This document shows positions 34,970-47,074 of a stretch of 64,000 bases of DNA, piece after piece. The stretch is from Rhizophagus irregularis (lineage: Eukaryota; Glomeromycota; Glomeromycetes; Glomerales; Glomeraceae). The notes under the pieces were generated by a model, which had not been told where the DNA came from, made no database searches, and saw only the letters and a list, made by a program, of their open reading frames with translations. Where the stretch lies: positions 498,501-562,500 of the forward strand of contig NC_089447.1 in assembly GCF_026210795.1 (NCBI RefSeq), in the 5' to 3' direction. A program made the position numbers and the translations under genes. Position 1 is the stretch's first letter, and the number at the start of each line of letters is the position of its first letter.

Positions 34970-35430
34970 CAACTAAATTACAATATTAAGGTATCCGGAC
35001 TTTTCGCTAAAGTTCATTTCACTGAAATGGTGAAACCAATTTCGCTAAAGCCATTTCTCTGAAGGGATATTCACCGAAGGGGTATTTCGCCAAAAGGACG
35101 TTCCGCTGAAATACCATTTCACCGAAACCCATTTTACTGAATTTCATTCAACCGAAGCTATTTATCAAATGGACATTTCGCCGAATTGACATGTCGCTTT
35201 ATTTTTTATCGTTTTTATACTAAATGCATAAAGAAATCTTTTCTATTTTTATTAAGTTTATCTCGTTGTTTATAATACATTAATCTTTTTTTTTTTACTT
35301 ACTTTTTCACGAACAAATGTTTTCAGGAAATAAAGTTATTTATTTATTGCTTAACAATTCATTACGTGATGAATATTTTAGTGAAAAATCCATTTGACAA
35401 AATGGAATTCGGTGAAATGGGCCATCCCTA
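34970..35430. repeat. TTTCGCCGAA-type minisatellite element, copy A
   Basis: Repeats of about 14 nt built on ATTTCGCCGAA / AAATGG, with the inverted form TTCGGTGAAATGG at the right end (about 35,400-35,430). Copy B is 52,928-53,555, longer and better preserved on its right side (TTCGGCGAAATG, CTCGGCGAAATG). It looks like a short foldback element predating the segmental duplication. Confidence 0.55.
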
Positions 35431-36622
35431 AAACATTACATAATAAATGTCATGGCCCTAAACCCGTAAACCGTACAACATACTTGTTTTAATTCCTTCG
35501 TGTTGTAAAATCCCATCAATATTATCAATATCATCAATACTATTAAAATAAAGAAACAATATCAAATGAGCTTAATGTTGTTATGAATCGCGTGTTAATT
35601 TTTCACAAATAGCGTCATCATTAATAATAATTTAAATTGGGTAAATAAGATAGACAAGATTTTTTTGATTTTTTTTTCTCGGGGAAAAAAGAACCTCACT
35701 CTATTCTTTATAAGATGTAATTAGCAAACATACAAATGTTTCGCGTATTATATTAATTCATAAAAAAAAACCTATCCTATTCGTCCTTATTTTCTATTTG
35801 TCCATATTTTAACTGCTTTTTTTGTTTATATCTCAAGCGTATAAAAAGTTAACGAAACAACATTACGAAATAAATGTACGTGTGATAATGTTATGGGGCA
35901 TACCCGTGCTCTGGAACCAATAAGTTTATAATTGTCAATTCTGGGCGGCCTAAGCATTTTCATTAAATTAAATAACAAAAAAAAAAATAAAAACATAAAA
36001 TTTATGGATGAATTATAAAAATAATTCTTGGGTCCAAATTTTAATATGCGTTTATTAATTATTCTTAAACTAACATTTTTTTTTTCAACTCTTCAAACGA
36101 AACATCTTTAAAATCCAATCATTTCAAGATCTTCTCAATATGGTAAAAAAAAAAAGATTTATCTATATTTTTGTCTCATTCAATAAACAAGAATCAAACA
36201 AGATAATGTTTATTTAAACACAAAAGAACATCCTAGAATAATTTTAAGTATTTCACTCTTTTGTACTTTTTCAACTTAGGAAAAGTTCCTACTTTGTACC
36301 TATAAATAAACCAATCATAATTTAAACTTATTTAGATTTTAAATTTAATTTTACGCGTATGTATTATAGTATTACAGTGTACAAATCTAGTTAATTTTCA
36401 CAAGTAAAAATTCACCTCGTCGATAAAATATTTATTTAGGTTTAGTTAAAATCTTGAAAATTAATCATAGTATCATCCAAAATCGGATCATTTGCTTTTT
36501 CTTTTGTAGGAGAGTAGTCTGTGAACAAATGGGGAAAAGACAAAAAAGGTAAATCTATATCCAGCCCATGTGTTATGCTTAAATCTCGCTTTTATCCCAA
36601 AAAGGATATTTTATGCCGATCA

Positions 36623-36642
36623 TTAATTCTGGCCAGAATTAA
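36623..36642. repeat. Perfect 20-bp palindrome TTAATTCTGGCCAGAATTAA
   Basis: A perfect palindrome, repeated in copy B at 63,953-63,972. TTCTGGCC half-sites recur near 2,440, 3,709, 3,805 and 3,828. It could be an element end or a binding site; nothing here decides. Confidence 0.5.
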
Positions 36643-36773
36643 ATATGGCACGTGATTTAACGGAAAAACCAATAAGTCAAAAATGACACCCGCTCGGGAG
36701 TGCACAAATTTTTTCATGATGCGTGGACATACAAAAAATTTAAAAAATCGGTACTTTTTTTTTACCTGTTTTA

Positions 36774-37043
36774 CAGCTATTTGCGAAAATAATGGACCAC
36801 CTAATTCATTTTTCGACTGCGTATGAAATTTTCATACGCCGTCATACCTCCGTCATACGCATGTTAATATCTGCCCGGACCGTCAAACTCATTTTTTGAA
36901 TTTTTCACATGCAGTCATCCGCAGTTATATCACAATAATTCTAGCAGTTTACTATGCATGTATGACTACGTATGGCTGCGTATGAAAATTTCATACGCAG
37001 TAGAAAATCGAATTAAGTGGTCCGTTATTTTTGCAAATAGCTG
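36774..37043. mobile_element. 270-bp MITE with about 70-bp inverted ends
   Basis: CAGCTATTTGCGAAAATAAT plus GGACCACCTAATTC is mirrored at the right by GAATTAAGTGGTCC plus GTTATTTTTGCAAATAGCTG. The pairing continues through GACTGCGTATGAAATTTTCA and its inverse, giving about 70 bp arms. TA flanks both sides (36,772-36,773, 37,044-37,045). The interior repeats CATACGCAG motifs. Tc1/mariner-like or Mutator-like MITE; no coding capacity. Confidence 0.72.
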
Positions 37044-37045
37044 TA

Positions 37046-38439
37046 AAAATTAGAAAAGATAAAAGAAATTGTTTCTCATTCGTGCTATACTCAAATAATG
37101 TAATCAAATAAATAAATGCATTTTATTATACAAATAAATTATCCGAGAGAATTTTTAATGATCATATCCTGAAATGAATGCATCTGATCGAATTTTGACG
37201 GAAAAAGGGTTGAGATATAATTCACTTAATTTTTGACTGAAAAAAACTAATCAATTAATTAATGCATTCTATTATAAGAATAAAATTGCAAAATAAAACA
37301 AGATTTATTAAGAACTTTACCTGTGTAATCTCCATTTTTCGCAAGTCGCAAAAGTCGCAACTTAAAAAATATGTAATTATTCTATTATAATATGGTATAA
37401 TTTTCTTTATTTTTATATCATTAATGATAAGCGAACAAGTAGTATCATAATAAGTTAAAACTTTTTTAACCTAATATAAAATTATAAAATATATTTTTAT
37501 TGTAAAGTACCATAGTTCAAGAAACAAACTGTTTTACAAACTTCATAAAGGCCCAAGAAGCTGTAATGTCTAAAAGATGAAGCATTAGGACATTTCTAAA
37601 GCTAAAAATTCCAAAAACATACCACCGTTTTCCTATAAAATCCAAGTCTAAAAAATGTCGGACAAATAATTCAATTTTTAAAAGAAATTGTGGTTTATCA
37701 TGATTTAAAATAATGATCAAAGATTTTTCACTACTTTCATGATCATTATTTCAATTATTTCTATTATGGTACAGTATCAGCTAATTATTTAATAGTTTAA
37801 TAGATTTTACTATTTTATTACTTTTTTAATTATTTCTTTTTATAATTTTATTAGCTCAAATTTTGCTCCTTCTTAAGGGTAGAGTATCTTCCCTAGTTAA
37901 ATTTTACTATAGCAAATGTCCACCGGGGTTTGTGTCATGTGCCAGGTTAAATACGCGACGAAGACATTAAGACGGAGAAAAAACAAAGTAATAAATAAAT
38001 CTAATATTATTTAAAATAACATATCTGATATGTTTAAAGAGTCTTTAAAATGATTTATTTATTCTTACGCTTTAAACTTGTTCAAAGTATACAAAATAAA
38101 AAGCTAATTCAAAAATAATAATAATAATAATAATAAAAAATAGTGTATATTTATATTTACATAATGTATACTAAACCAATAAAATGGAAACCAATAATAT
38201 TCTTTATTTCACATTCGCCAGAAACAAATAGACATTCGCGAAAGTTTTAAATCTTTATCCTTTTATGTTAGGTATTACGAAAGTTCATATTGCACCAAAA
38301 ATTGGTATTACGGAGTATTTTTTTGGACATTTTGCTATATGGCGATCACTTAAGGGAAATATTACTATTATTTATTTATCAATGTAAATTTTCATAAAAA
38401 ACTACACAATATTAATAAAATTTTACTTTATTTTATTAA
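37046..38439. other. AT-rich intergenic region, nothing recognised
   Basis: Contains an AATAATAATAAT microsatellite (about 38,117-38,138). A 67-codon minus-strand frame (37,517-37,720) shows no recognisable domain. Confidence 0.4.
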
Positions 38440-40330
38440 TAAAAATTAACTTTTCTTCATTAACATTTTAAATGGATCGACTGTTAATATAAGTTGTTCA
38501 GGAGTATCAGTTGAATATATTTTTTCATTTTGGTGATGCATTACTTTTGATCTCCCAGAATAATAAGTATTACTTTGAACTGAATGAAATATGTGACTAA
38601 TATTGTATACAACATATAGAGTAATTATGTATAATTCACAAAAAATATAAATATAAAAATATTACATTAAACCTTTCCAATGAAGTCCACCATCAAAAGT
38701 GTCTTTAACTTGTTTCGTCATCAAAACAATTCATGTGCAAATTCAGTTTTAGCTGCGTTTGTAAAACCAATCATATGATTTTTACTTTCTTGAGGTCGGG
38801 TAAGTCATGTTTTCTTGAAGTTAAACCTATGGCTATATTATCTTGTTCTATTCTTGACTTAAACTCTTTACAGGTTTCAATTCTCATAATATGTTCTTCA
38901 TATCTTTTACCCAAAGGAACATTTGTTTTCACGTCTTGAGAAGGAAAAAAAAATACAAAATTATTCAAATAATTTATCAACAAAATATATGAACTAACCA
39001 AAATACTTAAACTTCTGGGTGATCCTATGGCATTTTATCCCACTTGCCTCTGTACATCCGGTTGCCCTAGCAGCTGCTTTAAAACATCTATGAACACGTG
39101 ATCTCAATCCTTGTAAATCATGAATTCCGCGGGGTGTACGATATTTGAAATACCATTTGGCATCACTCCACATTAATTATGATTCCATGAATTCTAAAAA
39201 ATGGGTTAAAATGGATTATTACATTTTATAAATTTACAAAAAATATAATTTACCTATCATAATAATCCAATATTATTATAAGCCAAACCATAGCATCCAA
39301 TGCGTTAATTCTTTCCCATGGCTTATGCATTTTAATAAACTTCCATCTAAAGGGTTTCATAAAAATAATATACACATAATTAAGTCTTCTCAAAGATAAA
39401 AAAAAATTATTTACTAATAACCTTACCTAAGATGAATCATTAAAGAAACACCTACATCATCATAAGCACCCATTTTGATCAATTCAATTTTCCCTCCATT
39501 TTCTAAAATGAAAAGTTGTAAATTAAATTAATAAATTAACTAATAAATGTATTAAATATTTAAGATATTAAACTTCAGCAGGGGTACCAAATAATTTTAC
39601 TTTTCCAGAAATTTCATGTTTTTCAATATGGCATTTAACGCAATTGCAACATCAACTCCACTGATCGCAATTAGATCTAAAAAAATGAATAATTGATTAA
39701 AATATTAAAATATGAAATTATCTGTTGTACATGTAATTGAAATACGACTTACTGTATGACCGATTTCTGGAAGAGCATCATACCTATTTATAATGAGAAA
39801 TTATGATTTATCTGATAAAGATAAAAAAGATTAAATCGCTAATATTTCATTCACTCATTCTTTCACCACCTTTAGATGAAAATTTTGCTACAATTGCTGT
39901 TTCAATGTTATATACATTAGGTGTTACCGTAATGGATTGATTAACATTAATATTATTAAAAAATTAAATTTTTTTTTTTTTTACCTTGAACTTTGAGATA
40001 AGCAAATGTTTCTTTGTAAGCTAAATAATACTAAATATATTATATAATTATGAAATAATTTCTTACAGAATAAATTGTATCAAAAATTATTTTGAAAATT
40101 ATTTTATTTACCTAATTCCGGGTTTTCATAATCTGATTTAACATAACGTAAAATTTTTTAAAAATGATTACTAAACAAATATATTATTATTTTATAAATG
40201 TACTTAATATAGTTATTACGGTACCTGTAAACTAAATCTTCTGATTCATCATCAATTGCTTTATTGCAGTATTTTCATATTTTGTTTGCCAGGTTGATGT
40301 CAGACATAATTAATCATCATTTGATAAAAA
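38440..40330 (-). pseudogene. Decayed M20-family peptidase/amidohydrolase, near full length
   Basis: Same gene as at 3,955-5,000 but reaching the C-terminus. Minus-strand blocks in order: LNQI-like N-terminus (about 40,110), AYKETFAYLKVQ (about 39,990-40,025), YDALPEIGHT (about 39,758-39,780), DLIAISGVDVAIAL and, after a +1 shift, EKHEISGKVKLFGTPAE (39,585-39,675), GGKIELIKMGAYDDVGVSLM then a GTAAGG donor (39,425-39,510), PWERINALDA (about 39,290-39,335), KWYFKYRTPRGIHDLQGLRS and RVHRCFKAAARATGC (39,050-39,172), and DVKTNVPLGKRYEEHIMRI (38,826-38,942). The metal-binding CGH after GIGHT, intact in copy 1, is deleted here and frameshifts are present. Intact M20 enzymes of this type hydrolyse peptide or acyl-amino-acid bonds with a di-metal centre; this copy cannot. 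Small open frames on both strands at 38,733-39,001 are part of it. Confidence 0.82.
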
Positions 40331-40350
40331 CAAGAATAAAAATTTGTCCA

Positions 40351-41600
40351 CTAAAGGACAAAAATTCTTAAAAATATAGACCGGTCTAGAGCTTACTATA
40401 TTAGGATAGTACTAAGGAACATGACAGAATTGATCTCATGTTTTAACCAGAAAAAGAATATTTTGACGATCGATTTACATGATAGCACGTTTTATGGCGT
40501 CAGTGGCCTGGAAAAAAGTTAAAGACCAGCAGTAAATTACCTTCTATATAAAGTTTTTTTTTAATAATTAACATGTTTTTTGTGTAATAAGTAAATTGAT
40601 AATCGAATTGAATTGAATCTACTCTAAAAATTTCATTGCTATATTCTATAGTTTATTATAAATCGGATTTTTAATGAAAAGTATTTAGGTATAATATTAA
40701 AAAATTTTGTTTGATTATGTTTCATTTTTAAATAAAATTATTTATCAAAGTTTGTAACTTACTATCATACATACCATAAAAATATAATCGAACAAAGTTT
40801 TGTAGACGAAACATGAATAACATGATTAGTTTTCTTGTAATTTATTATTTTTATTCCCACTTAAGTATTCATTCAAAAAAAATATATTTACAAAACTTGA
40901 TATTATAATAATAATATTCATTCATATTTTTTTTTTACTCTCAATAAGTTACCAAAATTTTCAAAATTTTACATTCAATCGAGATAATTCCTGTCATTGT
41001 GGCGTATGCTATTTTTAACATGTAGATCTCTTTGTTATATCTGAGCTTCTTTTTGAAAGAGAAATATGCGTTGTTGCATCATTCATCTGTCAGATGCCCA
41101 TTTCTTAATGTAGATTATAAAAAAAAAGTATGTAATATGAATAATATGACATTTTTATTCGATTCTTTATCGGTTCAAAGCGAAAGGTGAAAATTAAAAG
41201 TATTTTGGACTTGGCGCAGCAGATGGTGATACCGAAATTAAATACAGTAAACCAAACATTAACACCACATTTCACTCAATTATAAGTCCACATAATACCT
41301 TGTATGTATGTTTTTAAAAAAAAGGAAAATAAAAAGGGAAGAAAAAAAAATTAATTTTTTCCATTTTTGAATTAATAAAGTAAGATTAGTTCTTTAATTA
41401 CACCAAATATTAATTTATAAAAATTTATAAAAATAATGTCGACTTTATTTCTTAATTTGTTTCATTTTCATTGAAGAAATTTGATAAGATAAGAAAATAT
41501 TCTTTTATCTTTCATTTTCTATTAAGCTTTATAATGTCGATGTTACCTAAAAATATAATTTAAACAAATATGGTATCTTTTTCAAAGTAAGCATATATAA
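40351..41600. other. AT-rich intergenic region, nothing recognised
   Basis: No gene, no inverted element with target duplication and no RNA gene that I can support. Confidence 0.4.
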
Positions 41601-41682
41601 TAGTTATTGGGTAGAGGAGTTGAAATATCACCGAACTGCGAAGCAGTTCGGATGATATTTTAACCCCCCTACCTAATAACTG
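41601..41682. repeat. Foldback hairpin, CCGAACTGC-GAA-GCAGTTCGG core
   Basis: The core CCGAACTGC / GCAGTTCGG (41,631-41,652) is a perfect 9-bp stem with a 3-nt gap, flanked by ATATCA / TGATAT and by AGTTATTGGGTAG / CTACCTAATAACT. The whole 82-bp unit folds on itself. The outer arms match the hairpin at 8,241-8,324, but the core differs. Confidence 0.6.
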
Positions 41683-43598
41683 TGTTATTATGCAGACGTC
41701 CAAGATCATGTTCCATATGAAAAGCATAGTAAATGTGTGATAATAATCTATATGACGTAATGCGTCAAAAATATCAGAGATAATTTACGCAATAATAATT
41801 TATTTAAAAAATATCAGTATGTTAAAAACAACATGATCCTATTTGGCTGCATAATAATATTTTGTTATATAGCTTAATCATGTTATATAATAAAAATAAA
41901 CATATACAAAAATACTGATTGAACAACCATACGTGGACGACTGATTATGAAAATGTGATATCTCATTACGCATTATTATTGTGCATATTATAACGGTAAA
42001 CTTTGTTTGTTTGTTTTTTCTTTCTTTTAACTCCGTCTTAAATTATTAAAAAAAAACAAAATAGGAAGAAAGAAGTGAGACAAAAAAGAAACTTTTTCTT
42101 TTTTTTCTAAAAAAAAAAATAATAATATTTCGAAATCCAATATTTTAGAAGAGCTACGACTATAATTTGACTCTCAATGTTCCTATTAATTATATTGCTA
42201 TCGGTTTATTAAAGTGTGAAAATGAATAATCAAGAAAAAATAATCAAACGCAATACCAATAAGGTAAAATTTTCTTCTACTTTAGATTCCTTTGATTTTT
42301 TAAGTTTCGGTCAGAACAGCTGTAATTCTGTAATTTGTAATGACTTACTATTTATTACCTTCAGAGTCGCCAGCAATAATTAATGATAAATTTACGAACC
42401 GTACAATACAAAAATTTATTATCAACATTATTTGCTAAAGGTGAAAACGACGCATTTATTTTTCTGTTCTATTTATCGAGAGTATTCTATATATTGTAAA
42501 ACAGATAATTCCTCAGAAATATTCAAGTATCATTTCGAACATCGACTAATAATACTTTTATTTCGCAAATCATTTTTTTAGTTTTGAGAATAAATCATAT
42601 AATTTGAAATTGCTTTAGGCCATTTTCTATATTAAAAAATTTTCCCGGCAGATAAATTTTGGATGTTCACTGATGGACTTTCTGTATTTTTTTTTTCAAC
42701 CATATCAATGGTTTAACATTAATAAAAGCATTAAAAAATTATGACTGTACATTTTAGATTCTCGTAAAAATTTTAATAAAATAATGAGGATAAACAATAC
42801 GTAAACTTTGGTTCTTACATTTATTTTTACCTTGCAAAAATTAATTTTTTTTTTTTTTAAAAAAAAAGTAAAGAATATATAAATTTTAAAATTTAAATGA
42901 AAAAAAAAACAAAATTGTGATCAAGAGAAATTCATTTGATATATGCTAGATTTATAATATTCATTAAAAGTAAATTTTCAAGAATTCTATAATCATTTTT
43001 TGTATATTTATTTATTTTTTTTCAAAGCAAAAAGCATGGTTGAGACATAAAGCATTAAAATAGATATTTGTGATCAACCGAGTTCATTTGATTTATAATA
43101 TTCATTAAAAAAAAATTTTAAGAATTTTACAATCATTTTTGTATAATTATCTTTTTTTCCAAAGCAAAAGGTTATGGTTGCGACGTAAACCATTAAAAAA
43201 GCGATGGACTAGATATTTCTTATGTTCATTTACTACTGCTAAGTATAATTTACCACTGAACATCACCGATCTTCAGTTCATGCAACAAAAAAAGAATATT
43301 TAATTGAGAGATAAAAATGAAATTTCCAAAGATAATTAATTATGTGAAAGTGATGATGAGAAAGAAGATGATTCAATTCTCAATACTTGGGGAAAATTTA
43401 CCTTATAAGGCAGGCCACGGTATTCCCATATATATTGTCCTCCCTCTTTTATCTGGAAACAATCTCCATTTTCTTTAATTTTACTACTTAAACATTCTAA
43501 TTTTTTCCCAGGAGACACATGTAAATAATTTTTTGAATATACTACAAGTTTTCAAATCCTTTCGTTTATAATAAAAAATTCCGACAGCGTCAACCGAG
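41683..43598. other. AT-rich intergenic region
   Basis: A stretch at about 42,930-43,030 (TTCATTTGATATATGC, ATTCATTAAAAGTAAATTTT) is imperfectly repeated at 43,085-43,180, a local tandem duplication of about 130 bp. A 60-codon minus-strand frame (43,336-43,518) is not recognised. Confidence 0.4.
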
Positions 43599-43830
43599 AT
43601 TTACCCAGCGTACCCTACAAAAATGGCACGAAAAAATCACGTGACTGTTTTTTGTCTCTTGTGTCGCTCTTCCCTGTTTCCATTTTCACCATTTTTCATA
43701 AGTATCTGGGGGGCTTAGAATTTTTTCGAGGTGTGAAATCCTATTTGTCACACATTATTTTTCACAAAGTTAATTTCTTAATTTCTTAATGCCGGCCGTT
43801 TCGTGACATTTTTGTAGGGCACGCTGGGGT
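43599..43830. mobile_element. 232-bp MITE with 9-bp TSD TCAACCGAG
   Basis: The left end ATTTACCCAGCGTACCC leads into TACAAAAATGGCACGAAA. The right end is TTTCGTGACATTTTTGTAGG then GCACGCTGGGGT. The arms are complementary over about 32 nt with few mismatches. TCAACCGAG is duplicated exactly on both sides (43,590-43,598 and 43,831-43,839). A 9-bp duplication is the hallmark of Mutator-like insertions. No coding capacity. Confidence 0.85.
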
Positions 43831-43989
43831 TCAACCGAGTACTGCGGCGGCCTCGCGTTATACTACGGTACTCTAAATAACATGACATGCGACTGTTGAT
43901 GCATAACATTAACATGTTTACCATATGAAAAACAATGTTTGTGTGAAAATAAATAATCATTGAATTACAGACTAGCCTTGGGTCTAGTG

Positions 43990-44126
43990 ATGCCAACAGT
44001 CGGTTTCGGCTTTACAGTATATAAAACCGACGGTTAACCGGTCGGTCTTGGACTAAAACCGAACCGATAACCGAACCGGTAAAAACCGGTTATGATCGGT
44101 TATTACCGAACTTTTGGCATTCTTAA
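43990..44126. mobile_element. Possible small TIR element rich in ACCGGTT motifs
   Basis: TAGTGATGCCAACAGTCGGT at the left and CCGAACTTTTGGCATTCTTA at the right are imperfectly complementary (TGCCAA...CGGT). The inside repeats AACCGRT/ACCGGTT in both orientations. The flanks CTTGGGTC and CCTGGGTG are similar but not identical, so an aged 8-bp duplication is possible but unproven. Confidence 0.4.
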
Positions 44127-44780
44127 CCTGGGTGAATAAAATAATTTCTAGATTCTAGTAACTCTCATGTAAGTAATGTTTAATTTCTGTAATTGCGGTA
44201 AAGATCTTTCCTTTTTAGTTTGTAGTTTCAGGTCCTGCAGCTAATAATAATAAGTGTATCACTTGTTAGTAGATCAGTATTTATAAGAAATTGAGTAACG
44301 TAATGCATTTACTACGCAAATTCTTACGGACTTCTTGCAATCGTAGACCGTAAAAGAAATACTAAAAAGAGTACTATGTGCTCATTAATTTTTGAAACAA
44401 TTTGAAATATAAAAAGAATATTAGAAGTTTGTTTACATGCAGAGAAGATACGCCAAAAGTTAAATAACTTGAAAGGTAATTAAAAACAAGCCATTACTAC
44501 GGAAATGCGAAACTGAAATCACATTTTTTTTTATACGATTACGAAATAATTTATAATACTTTTAAATAGACATAGTCTCACATAGATAAACAATATTAAT
44601 TTTATTGAAACTATACAAAGGTCACAAAGATATTATTTGGCGTAAATGAATCATTGAAATAAATGAAAGACGAGTAAGTGTTCATTGATATCGTCTTTTC
44701 ATGACGAAATATTTATATTTGATATATTAAAACGGGAAATGATTTTCAAATACCTTTTGACTGAGTTTTGAGTCTCTATT

Positions 44781-46893
44781 TTTGATAATTTTAGATACCT
44801 TTTTTTTTTTTAAAAAAAAAAAAGGTGCATATATATTTATTACGATAAATTTCGTGTTAAAAAAAATCGGTTAAATTTTTTACTCCTTTATTAACATTTG
44901 GAGAATCTATTAGGGGAATGCGGTGAACGTCATCGTATGAAAGTATAATCCTTCTTAAATTGTGTTCACGGAATAAATGCATTTTTACCATTAAAATCAT
45001 ATAAATGTACGGAAATGTTATTATAGTTTACATTACCTTTTTATAGTATAAGAAATTCATTGTACGTAAATATTCATGTTAAAAAAAAGAATCAGTGTTA
45101 TTTATGCTGATCATCTGGTTAAACATTTTTATTTATTTTTATTATTACGATAAGAACTGAGAAGTATTCTATATGAAGATAGACTATACTAAAAAGATAA
45201 GTTACTACCTAACAGTGAGGAGTCGAGGGCTTGACCTGTACTGTCTAATTAAAACAGTTCCGAATAAAGAATACTGTAAACCTTCAAATATTCCCGCATC
45301 TATAGTACTTTTAATATTAAACTATGGTATTGTCCTTAGTAAAAAGGGAAAGTTCAATCATGAAGACGTACGTAGTTGATTGTTAACAGATGCACTCTAT
45401 GCATTTCCGTGTGTTTTAAAATTAATAGCCGTCGCTGCATAACGATTGCAACGCTAAAGCGGATGGTTGGCTGCAGCTGTAATTGTGGTCGCATGGCCCA
45501 GATGCAATAAAAAGTGCGGAAAATATTTTACAACCACGCTTTCGGAAATTGATGAATGAACAAATGTATGCGTAGTACTAATTATGTGTAGTTGGTTTTG
45601 ATACTCTTTTCGGTGTGACGCATGTAAATCCTCATTGTTTGTGATCACAAAAAAAGAGGATTTGTACCAATCAATATCTTTTGGTCTTATCTTGCTATTT
45701 TGTTGTACAATGTGAAACATCCACGTATGTCGCCAGTTGAGAGCATCGTGGAGTCAGCTGAACGAAATTCTAAGGAAAGGTGATAAGGTTTGTAGGTCTA
45801 CAAAGTCTAAGTTTTATTTTATTAGGCGTAACCTGCGAAGGTGGTGTGGAGGTTGAAGATAATAAATTATTATTGATAGGAAAGGAGAGCAAGTCGAAGT
45901 AAAAATTATTCCTAAAATTTTATATTATATTAAATTATTTCGAGGCGAAAAAATGAAGCCAACCTAAAAAATTTTATTTGTAATACTGAATAAAGAGTTG
46001 TTAAAAGGTCAGAGACCCTGAAAGAATATAGTTTATTAATAATAAAGAACCCTTTAAAGGACTTTTTTGGTTAAAAAGAACCATTAAAAATGGTCGTGTA
46101 AAATTTGTACCGAAAAAAGTTCTCATACGATAAATTGTATAACTTACGTGGAATTTTTAATTCGTATAGATATAAAAAAAAAATAAACAAAAAATATGAA
46201 TTTGTTTAATAAACAAAAACAAAACTCATAGTTGTGTAAAATTAAAAATTAAAAATTCAAAAAAAAAAAATTTTTATTTGTATGTTAATTATAATCCAAA
46301 TAATATCATTACCAAATAGAGGAAATTGTTGTAATAATAATAATAATAATAAGTTTATTAAAAAAAATTTACAATAAAAAATGTTTGGTTTACTTAATAT
46401 AACAATGTATGTACAATTTTAGGCTAAGCCAAAATTAGAAAGTGATTGAAAGTAATATGATCTGCCGATCGACCAATAGAATTAGAAATTTTTTAAAAAT
46501 TTACCTGGCTAAGATTAATAAATGAACTCAATCAATTTCGTGGGTATGCAATGTTTCTTTTACTGTCATGTTAAAATCCTATTTTTTAATACCGAAGAAA
46601 ATGATTTGGCATAACTATATCTAATTGATTATTATAATGGTTTATTTATCACTTAAATATAAATTTATATTCACGAATCACAAAATAATCATTGTGGCAA
46701 AAGACAAATACAGTCACTGCCATACAGTGATTAAATATTATCTAATTTAATTAATACCTTATTAATTATTATTTATTTATTTTTATTATTATTACTACCT
46801 TTACTAAAAATAAAATGTTTACAATAAAGCAATAAAGACATTCAGGTATTGTTTCTCTCTTTTTTTTCCTAGAATGGTGGTTTTTAAAACGTT
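44781..46893. other. AT-rich region without counterpart in copy A
   Basis: Two frames look less random than most, at 45,173-45,379 (+, 68 codons) and 45,454-45,720 (-, 88 codons), in a locally GC-richer patch (45,400-45,760). I cannot assign them to any family and see no splice structure, so I do not call genes. An AATAATAATAAT microsatellite lies near 46,333. Confidence 0.3.
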
Positions 46894-46896
46894 TCG

Positions 46897-47071
46897 CCTT
46901 ATAAAACGAAATGGGTTAAATTTGTTTCATATTTGTGCTCATGTGTAATAAATGGCCATTTTGTTTGTCTTTTTTTCTTTGTAATAAGACATAAATCGGT
47001 CAAAATGGCGCTTTTTTAGACGATTTTACACAAATATAAACCCGAATTTAACACGTTTCATTTTTATAGGG
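46897..47071. mobile_element. 175-bp CCCTRTAAAA-family MITE with TSD TCG
   Basis: Left end CCTTATAAAACGAAATGGGT, right end ACACGTTTCATTTTTATAGG plus G. TCG at 46,894-46,896 is repeated at 47,072-47,074. The interior is palindromic (AATGGCCATTTTG / CAAAATGGCGC). Fourth member of the family. Confidence 0.7.
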
Positions 47072-47074
47072 TCG

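Larger units (their letters stand above)
14640..36680 (+). repeat. Segmental duplication, copy A
   Basis: This segment matches 44,240-64,000 in order and orientation: GCAGCTAATAATAAGTGTATCAC at about 14,642 and 44,240; the N-rich paralog; its 3' tandem repeats; a coding remnant (18,400 / 50,900); the block starting TCTCCCGGAAAAA (20,382 / 51,227); the GAGAATAAGGGG block (34,655 / 52,595); the TTTCGCCGAA block (34,990 / 52,928); and the stretch ending in TTAATTCTGGCCAGAATTAA (36,623 / 63,953). Copy A contains two large insertions absent from copy B (20,871-25,306 and 25,728-34,409). Copy B contains the TIR element and the retrotransposon, absent from copy A. Confidence 0.8.
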
